Part shown: piece by piece, positions 8,020-13,222 of the stretch
Position numbering within the stretch: the first letter of the stretch is position 1
Layout of the letters: every line of letters begins with the position of its first letter
Assembly (NCBI GenBank): GCA_001970855.1
Contig: LSSN01000169.1
Coordinates: forward strand, 10,014-23,235
Length of the DNA: 13,222 nt
Reading direction: 5' to 3'
Source of the DNA: Smittium culicis
Lineage: Eukaryota; Kickxellomycota; Harpellomycetes; Harpellales; Legeriomycetaceae
Made by a program: the position numbers and the translations under genes
Notes under the pieces: model-generated
The model's database searches: none
Told to the model about the DNA's origin: nothing
What the model saw: only the letters and a program-made list of their open reading frames with translations

Positions 8020-8112
8020 AGGAGTACAAGTTAAGTGAAAAAAATAAAATGAAAAAAATTTTTTTTTGAAATCGGCGATCAATTTTTGCTCACGAACCAT
8101 CTGAAGCATCAA

Positions 8113-8138
8113 CAACAGCTGTTGATAACGTTATAACG
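8113..8138 (+). repeat. Two adjacent palindromes in LINE B ORF1
   Basis: CAACAGCTGTTG (8113-8124) and CGTTATAACG (8129-8138) are both perfect palindromes, four bases apart. They lie inside the coding frame, so they may be incidental. They belong to a run of dyads in 8113-8265. Confidence 0.6.
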
Positions 8139-8164
8139 AACGAATTCAGACCCGTGAAGCGTAG

Positions 8165-8188
8165 GCGTGCTCGTCAGAACGAGCATGC
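8165..8188 (+). other. Hairpin, 10-bp stem with 4-nt loop
   Basis: GCGTGCTCGT (8165-8174) pairs with ACGAGCATGC (8179-8188) around CAGA, with one G-T wobble. This is a strong predicted RNA hairpin within the start of LINE B ORF1. Confidence 0.6.
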
Positions 8189-8241
8189 AAACTATACCAC
8201 CAATTTCCGCCCTATTAATCAAGTTAATGGTGGTGCAGTAG

Positions 8242-8265
8242 GGAGATCGGGCAACACCCGATCCC
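8242..8265 (+). other. Hairpin, GATCGGG/CCCGATC
   Basis: GATCGGG (8245-8251) pairs perfectly with CCCGATC (8257-8263) around CAACA. Two more G-C pairs (8242-8243 with 8264-8265) extend it past a bulged A. It is G/C-rich compared with its surroundings. Confidence 0.6.
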
Positions 8266-8336
8266 TTAAAAAAACTTGTTCCAACCCATCAGTGGCGGAA
8301 AAAACAACCAAATCAACAAAAACAACAACAACAAAA

Positions 8337-8388
8337 TTAAAAATCAAAAATCAAAAATCAAAAATCAAAAACCAAAAACCAAAAAATA
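8337..8388 (+). repeat. 7-bp tandem repeat (AAAAATC/AAAAACC) within ORF1
   Basis: Roughly seven copies of a 7-bp unit, AAAAATC drifting to AAAAACC, sit in the ORF1 frame. Because 7 is not a multiple of 3, three units code for a seven-residue cycle, seen as KIKNQKS KIKNQKP KNK. Gain or loss of single units would shift the frame. Confidence 0.75.
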
Positions 8389-9144
8389 AAATTTTTATAC
8401 CTTCTAAACAAGCGGAAAACAGCCAATAAGGCGAAGTTTCGCTAAAACACCTGGTCAACGGAGGCTTGTACTCCAACCTCAAAAAATTCTGCGTCGGTGG
8501 ATCCGACCGCAAAATTGGCTGCTTATGGCAGCAGTTTGAGGGTGACCACGATGGCGCATTCAACTATATAATGCGCTCGCTTATCGGCGATTTTTACTGC
8601 GTACAGGAGGATCTGCGCGCACAGACCACCTACTTCATCTTCGATGAAGACGCAGGCGCCAAGAAGTTGCTGTCGCTAGCGCTGGTATTCAATGGCAAGC
8701 GCATTGAATTCTACCAGACGGTGAAATTTGAAGAGAATGTGACAATTATCAGCATCCCAAATCACCGTGATACGGGGATTTTAACAATGATTAAGCTTTT
8801 AAAAGAGCAACTTTTACCCCTCGGCACCATAGATCATGTCAGTTCCTGGGCCCAAAAAGGTACAAACGCGTACATTCCGTTTGGAATGAAGGTAATCTTC
8901 CGTAAAAGTACCCCGGAAACCGCAATTCCAAGCTTCTTGGTGCACCCAGAAGGCAGAATATGCCTATTCTACAAAGGGTGTGTGGAAGCGTGCAGCTTTT
9001 GCAAAATAGTCAGGAATTGGAAATCAGCCTGCCCTGACATCGAACTAAAGTGAATTGAAAAAACCAGGCCTATCAAAAAAAAGCCGAACTCAAATCGAAT
9101 AAATCGGCCGAAAACCGACTCAGACCACACGCCTTCGAGTTTAA

Positions 9145-9763
9145 GAATGCGAAGACAGATATATAACTCACGATGCTTTATTAAATTGTAGAGCTGCTAT
9201 TTGCGGTGCTGATACATTTAAGATGGGAGCGCTAGCTGCTCGGAAACCATCTCAAAATTTCGCTCAAACTGCGCCAAAATCGAGAAAACCAGCCAAAACT
9301 GACCCCACTAAACCGAGCGTCCTGGAAACGCTGTTCGACAACCTAACGAAATTCCAAGGCAAAGAATTGTAGTCAATAAAGATAAACCAGCCCACCGAAA
9401 TTAGCAATTCTTAAAGCTCACCCGTGGCCAAGCCAGCCGAAATAGTCAAGCTTTTCTACCCTGGCGGCGTCGTTGACACCGAATTCGATGACAAATTCAA
9501 ATCCATGAGCAAAAATTACCAGAATAAAAACTAAATATGGAACATCGAACCGTCCTCGACTGATCCACCAGCACCATCATCGTCATAGGAGTACTCGAAG
9601 CTAACTATTTCAATGAACAGGGTGCCGAATTAATGAAAATTAAGCAAGTAAGCGACTACAACAGGTGCACTAATGTCGCTAAAAATATCGACGGTGATAT
9701 TTAGATGAATGGTGCACAAGCAGATGCAAACCATGATGCTGATACACCCAAAAAATTTTAAAA
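9145..9763 (+). pseudogene. LINE B middle segment, unrecognised, broken
   Basis: Coding-like composition continues between the knuckle and EN. Frame 1 is open 9145-9369 (includes MGALAARKPSQNFAQT from ATG 9223, then KPAKTDPTKPSVLETLFDNL). It continues past TAG 9370 and TAA 9412 as KPAEIVKLFYPGGVVDTEF to TAA 9532. Frame 0 then carries STSTIIVIGVLEANYFNEQG and MKIKQVSDYNRC to a stop near 9700. I do not recognise a domain. It could be the N-terminus of ORF2 (ATG 9223 is a candidate start), the C-terminus of ORF1, or a small separate ORF. Proline, lysine and serine richness suggests a flexible linker followed by a short folded part. Confidence 0.5.
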
Positions 9764-10246
9764 ATGTATAAATTTTCAGCAAAAAAATTGAAAAAATCGT
9801 GTCCAAAAACATTCAAAAATCTCCAAAAAAATGAAAAAATTGGCAAAAAAAAAAAACAGAAGTGGCTCGCTCTGAACGCTCCAGAGCTCAAATTCGACAC
9901 TGTAAAAAACAGTTTTATCATTAACACCACCACTCCGAGCCATAAATCAACTGCTAAAAAAATCAGACAGCGTAACGGTGAATGGAGGCATGAAATAGTG
10001 CCTAAAAGTGGCTATAGCCTCAATTTTTCGACGCTAGAAATTAAGCGCGTCGAAAAATCACTACACGCGAAAATCAGACGCGACAAAAATAAAAATTTGC
10101 GCCAAAAATTCTCATTGTACAGTAAAAAAATAAAAAATTCCAACTTTAAAGACAAGTCAAATAATACCAATTCTGGTGCTGTGGGGTGCCAAAATGAACC
10201 GAAAAAGCTGCATCATAGTCATGATACTATAAATATAACTATATAA
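9764..10246 (+). pseudogene. LINE B basic segment preceding endonuclease
   Basis: An open frame of about 160 codons, very lysine-rich (MYKFSAKKLKKSCPKTFKNL, later NGEWRHEIVPKSGYSLNF and KRVEKSLHAKIRRDKNKNLR). It is in the same frame as the EN domain that follows and is separated from it only by TAA 10244. It is therefore most simply an N-terminal extension of ORF2 rather than an independent gene. No domain is recognised; the charge suggests nucleic-acid contact. The Met at 9764 need not be a true start, because coding-like sequence lies upstream in another frame. Confidence 0.55.
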
Positions 10247-10920
10247 AATATACGCGACATTAACTAAATAAGAGAGGAGCTTAAGCGCTTGATACATAAT
10301 AAAAAACCAGGCATCCCGGCACTACAGGAAACGTTTTTAAACAAAAAAACATACCGCTGCCGCATATCTGGCTACACCTGTATAGAGGCCAAATCCGACC
10401 TCACCAGAGGCGGAACCGGCCTACTACTGGCCGTAAAAAATAACATCGGACTAGAAATAAGCGATTTCAAATCAAACCCAACTTGGTTGTCCGGAATAGT
10501 CATTGGGCCCACTAGAAGTGGGGACAAATTCCAACTTTTAGTCACTAATGCACACATCCCAAGTGCAGGAGTTCGCAAAAAGAGAACTATATCTGAGCTG
10601 TTGGACAGCCATAAAATAAAAAATTTAACACAAAATTTAAAAAACAAATACTTCAAGGGGACCTAAATATGGACTCGTCCGCGTCAACAAAACTAACTTT
10701 AAAGCTTGGAACAGGGTTCCAGCAAGCCAAAGTAACCAACTCTGTAGGCTCACGGTACAACAAAACTACAGTGGGACGCATGATAGACCACATATTTTAT
10801 GTGGGGCTCAACAGTCGCCCAAACTGGTGCACTGCAAACCGCTTTCTGGACCTCTCCGACCACATGCCGATCACCGCGCAGTGGAATATCGACAGTCTCG
10901 AGGTACCGAAAAAAAGTGCG
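10226..10920 (+). pseudogene. LINE B endonuclease domain
   Basis: The domain opens with ITI*NIRDIN*IREELKRLI, where the stops TAA 10244 and TAA 10265 sit at the family's usual W and G/S-like positions. It continues with GIPALQETFLNKKTYRCRI; LQET at 10322-10333 holds the metal-binding Glu. LLVTNAHIPSAGVRKKRT follows. A frame change near 10630 brings in QGDLNMDSS (GDLN at 10657-10668, catalytic Asp and Asn kept). The next motifs are GSRYNKTTVGRMIDHIFY (IDH at 10783-10791) and LSDHMPITAQW (SDH at 10855-10863). All four core motif blocks are present, so this is a confident AP-type LINE endonuclease, disrupted by one frameshift and two stops. Confidence 0.85.
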
Positions 10921-11412
10921 CGATTAAGCGTCAAAAAAATTTTATTGACTGGCAGCAAATTTACCAGCAATAATCGATTTGCTGCTCTAGCCGATGCAAA
11001 TGTAGCTCTAGATGAGCTTTGCGATGGTCTAATGATAGTGTATGGGATCAATCTGATCGCCTATGTGCGACCGCTGCACCTGGCGAAGTCTTCAAGACAG
11101 TGCTGTCCAAGAACGCACTCAAAAAAATAAAAATCCGCCGCAAAAAACTTAAAAAGTTAACAAGAAAAAAAGAGCCAATAAAAAAATACATGGATACATA
11201 ATCGATTGCAAATGCGTCAATTCGAGGAGATTGAAAAGCCGCACAAGCCAAAAAGCTGAAATTGATCGCCGATCAATTACTGAACAACAGCTCCAAAGAA
11301 TACTAGCGCTATATCAAATCGTGCACTGGGAACACGTTTCAAACTGTCTCCATGGGCCCAGTGTACGATTTGGATAAAATTTTAATAACTGAAAATGAAA
11401 AAAAAACTGTAA
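10921..11412 (+). pseudogene. LINE B EN-RT linker
   Basis: Frame 1 continues from EN to about 11020 (RFAALADANVALDELCDGL), then frame 0 takes over with NDSVWDQSDRLCATAAPGEV and a lysine cluster ending KKYMDT at TAA 11199. Further frame-0 pieces follow past stops (SIANASIRGD, KLKLIADQLLNNSSKEY, GPVYDLDKILITENEK). No catalytic motif is expected here; in LINE proteins this region joins EN to RT and is poorly conserved. The identification is by position between two recognised domains. Confidence 0.6.
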
Positions 11413-12355
11413 ATATGGAACCAGCACTTTAGTTATCTTGCAAAAGACACTACCGGTAACAGCCGCGATCCATCCAAGTGGCAGGCACTGCTAAATTACG
11501 ACTCTGACTACTTCCCAGAGTGCGATCACTCAATCAGCTGGGCTGATATCACTACTTCGCTCAACGATACCCCCAATAACAAGGCTCCGGGAGCCGATGG
11601 GGTGCCGAGCGAGGTCTGGAAATTGGTGATGGCTGAAAAATCACCGACTTCTGATCTCGCAAAAATAATTTTCAAAATTATTAAAATAATGCATGAGACG
11701 GGTAAAATCCCAAAATCCATGACTACAAGTGTGGTGGTGCCTGTGCCCAAGAAGGGCGACATGAAGGACCCCAACAACTATAGGGGAATATCACTGATTC
11801 CTACTCTCATCAAGCTTCTGGCGAAGATTGTGGCTACGAAACTAGCTGCAATCGACAAGAAATACAATATTTTAATCAAGGAACAGGCTGGATTCCGCAA
11901 TTTCGAGGAGTGTGCAGCCCAAGCTACCACCTTATACGAAATTGCGAAGCGGCGCAAAATAAAAAACTTGCAAACATGAATCTGCTATATAGACTATAGC
12001 AAGGCGTACGATCGGTTTCCACACATGGTACTTATTCACAAGCTACGGTCAATAGAAATTGGTGATAAATTACTCAATACCATCAGTGGGCTCTAATATG
12101 ATCCCAAGGTCACAACTAGGATCGTTGATACAGTCTCGGAGCCTTCATAATGCCTATATGGAGATGCGTCAAGGATTTCAAGAATCACCTATCCTCTTCT
12201 ATATCTTTATCATCAACATATTCAAGGACGTTACAGGAGTGGAGGCCCCTGGAATACTTAACCGCATACTAGGACTGCTGTTTGCGGACGATGCAGCCGT
12301 GCTGACCGACTCTGCAGAAAGCCTGAAAACCATATTGGACGCCATCACTATGTGA
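11413..12355 (+). pseudogene. LINE B reverse transcriptase domain
   Basis: One frame is open from 11413 to 11976. It reads SWADITTSLNDTPNNKAPGA then DGVPSEVWKLV (fingers), VVVPVPKKGDMKDPNNYRGI (PKKGD at 11746-11760) and KEQAGFR. After TGA 11977 comes motif A, CYIDYSKAYDRFPH, with the catalytic Asp intact at 11992-11994. TAA 12094 interrupts GL*YDPKVTTRIVDTVSE. A frame change near 12150 leads to motif B, MRQGFQESPILFYIFIINIF (RQG at 12167-12175). The usual RQGCPLSP-like core is altered to RQGFQESP. Motif C is LFADDAAVL (FADD 12281-12292, both Asp present). The domain ends at TGA 12353, probably an old Trp codon (TM-W-SNTWEM). Confidence 0.87.
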
Positions 12356-13222
12356 TCGAACACCTGGGAAATGACTGTGAATGCCTCCAAGTGTGCGATG
12401 ATGGCTGTCAACTGCAACGATCTGGCAGAACTGACACTGCAGCGGCAGACAATCAGCACCTCGGACGAGTACACATACTTTAGAAACATAATTAATCCCA
12501 TATGTAGTGTGGCTGGTACAATAAAAAACAACAAAATGAAGGCCCAGAAGGCCATGTATGCTGGATATTATTTTTTAAACCGCTCTGACGTGCTGACCTA
12601 ACTCAAAATTCGGTTCATAAATTAAGTCATGCTACCTATTGGGTGCTACGGTGGCGAGACCTTCGGTATGAGCGAAAACCGATGCCGCCCCATTTAGACC
12701 TTAATTGACCAGGCAACCCGCATGGTTGCCAAGGTCGGAAAAAATGCCGCCATGGAGCGGATCCGCGAGGAACTGGGCATCAGCTCAGTGTTCCTGCGCA
12801 CCAGTACTGCCCGTGAGCGTGCATTCATCAAGTTTCCGGCGTCCAAAACATGGTTCGCCGACCTCATCAACCAGCCTATCAAGGCGCAGAAATCCACCTG
12901 GGTGACTGGATGCTCCAGGTGGATCAAGAAATACTGCACCAAAAACGCCGCTGGACAGACTGTGATTTCATTGGCCAATAGAAAGGCCAAAAATATCAAA
13001 TCGAAAATTCAACACTGGGCAATAAGCCGGAATATCAAAAATAAAGGCAATTGGATTGGCCTCACCGCACCGCATCCCACACTGAGGCTGGGCCTCCAGG
13101 ACGTCGGGAGAATGCGTTTGAGCAGCTACTGGACCGGTTAGCGCATAGAAAACGACAAAATACTAAACCAAAAATACAAATTATTTTGTCCCTTCTATAG
13201 GATCCAGACACCTGAGACAGCA
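12356..13222 (+). pseudogene. LINE B RT thumb and C-terminal region, partial
   Basis: The motif-C frame continues to the window edge, crossing TAA 12599, TAA 12623, TAG 12695 and TAG 13139. It reads WEMTVNASKCAMMAVNC, then TISTSDEYTYFRNIINP (the usual YLG block, here YFR), then VMLPIGCYGGETFGMS. A helical-looking region follows (DQATRMVAKVGKNAAMERIR through GISSVFLRTSTARERAF). The last residues, KLFCPFYRIQTPETA, resemble the start of the C-terminal CPxC...ET..H motif of many LINE proteins, with the second Cys now Tyr; the rest is cut off. The 3' untranslated region, tail and target-site duplication lie outside the window. Confidence 0.72.

Larger units (their letters stand above)
8049..9053 (+). 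pseudogene. LINE B ORF1 (gag-like protein with zinc-knuckle remnant)
   Basis: One frame runs from ATG 8049 to TGA 9051-9053, about 334 codons, broken only by TGA 8067 (inside an A7T9 run) and TAA 8427. Regions: a basic N-terminus (RPVKRRRARQNEHANY); a Lys/Thr/Asn-rich linker encoded by a 7-bp tandem repeat (8337-8388); then a compact domain from about 8430 (SLKHLVNGGLYSNLKKFC). Near the C-terminus, KVIFRKSTPETAIPSF leads to a knuckle-like CSFCKIVRNWKSAC at 8991-9032. There the third ligand is Asn instead of His. The layout matches LINE A ORF1 around the knuckle. Predicted role: RNA binding in the retrotransposition particle. Past the final TGA the frame stays open and basic (IEKTRPIKKKPNSNR) to 9189, so the original protein may have been longer. 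Confidence 0.75.
7950..13222 (+). mobile_element. LINE B: decayed non-LTR retrotransposon, 3' end outside window
   Basis: This second LINE is less AT-rich than LINE A and the spacer. Order: structured 5' region (7960-8265), ORF1 with knuckle (8049-9053), a K/P-rich middle segment (9145-10246), EN (10226-about 10880), linker, RT (11413-12355) and C-terminal region to the window edge. RT features (PKKGD, NNYRGISLIP, YIDYSKAYDR, LFADDAAVL) differ clearly from LINE A's L1-like ones, so it is a separate lineage whose clade I cannot fix. The 5' boundary is judged only from composition and first structure. It has fewer stops and frame changes per kilobase than LINE A but is also non-functional. Confidence 0.82.

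Noticed and set aside
5938..12355. TGA codons at Trp positions as sign of a variant genetic code (TGA = Trp)
   Set aside because: TGG is used freely for Trp in the same frames, TAA and TAG also interrupt both elements, and frameshifts are frequent. Decay explains all of it.
12199..12999. Minus-strand and alternative-frame open frames across LINE B RT and tail
   Set aside because: They overlap the + strand frame carrying FADD and the downstream conserved blocks, and show no motifs of their own.
1..13222. A bacterial retroelement system (retron, diversity-generating element, group II intron)
   Set aside because: The gag plus AP-endonuclease plus RT order with A-rich 3' end is that of eukaryotic LINEs. 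No ribosome-binding sites, template repeats or maturase domain seen.

Overview
The window is eukaryotic transposon territory with no recognisable host gene. Every region with protein-level meaning belongs to one of two decayed non-LTR retrotransposons (LINEs). Both lie on the + strand, head to tail, in very AT-rich DNA. Each LINE has a gag-like ORF1 ending in a zinc knuckle, then an ORF2 with an apurinic-type endonuclease (EN), a reverse transcriptase (RT) and a C-terminal tail. The host cannot be named from this sequence. AT-rich intergenic DNA with long A/T tracts, an L1-like and a second LINE lineage, and a short inverted-repeat transposon would fit a microsporidian or another small AT-rich eukaryote, but that is inference.

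Layout. 1-1669: AT-rich flank with short tandem repeats, no gene seen. About 1685-7532: LINE A, L1-like and apparently near full length, bounded by an imperfect 15-bp candidate target-site duplication (1670-1684 and 7535-7549). Its ORF1 (1823-3308) has a CCHC knuckle. Its ORF2 (about 3392-7420) carries EN motifs (LQE, GEIN, IDH, SDH), RT motifs (RQGDPLSP, YADD) and a C-x2-C-x8-H-x4-C finger near the end. Many frameshifts and stops make it inactive. 5361-5608: a roughly 248-bp nonautonomous DNA transposon (MITE-like) sits inside the RT gene of LINE A, between motifs B and C. It has 24-bp imperfect inverted ends and a 7-8 bp flanking repeat, and is the most notable structure here. 7550-about 7950: AT-rich spacer. 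About 7950-13222: LINE B, less AT-rich, with a structured 5' region, ORF1 (8049-9053, or to about 9190), a lysine-rich middle region, EN (LQET, GDLNM, IDH, SDH), RT (PKKGD, YIDYSKAYD, FADD) and a tail that runs off the right edge inside a probable Cys/His motif.

In life, ORF1 would have coated the element RNA, EN would have nicked an A/T-rich target, and RT would have copied the RNA at the nick (target-primed reverse transcription). Neither copy can do this now. The inferred order is LINE A insertion, MITE insertion into LINE A, and continuing decay. LINE B has fewer breaks per kilobase and looks younger, but its insertion was not dated.
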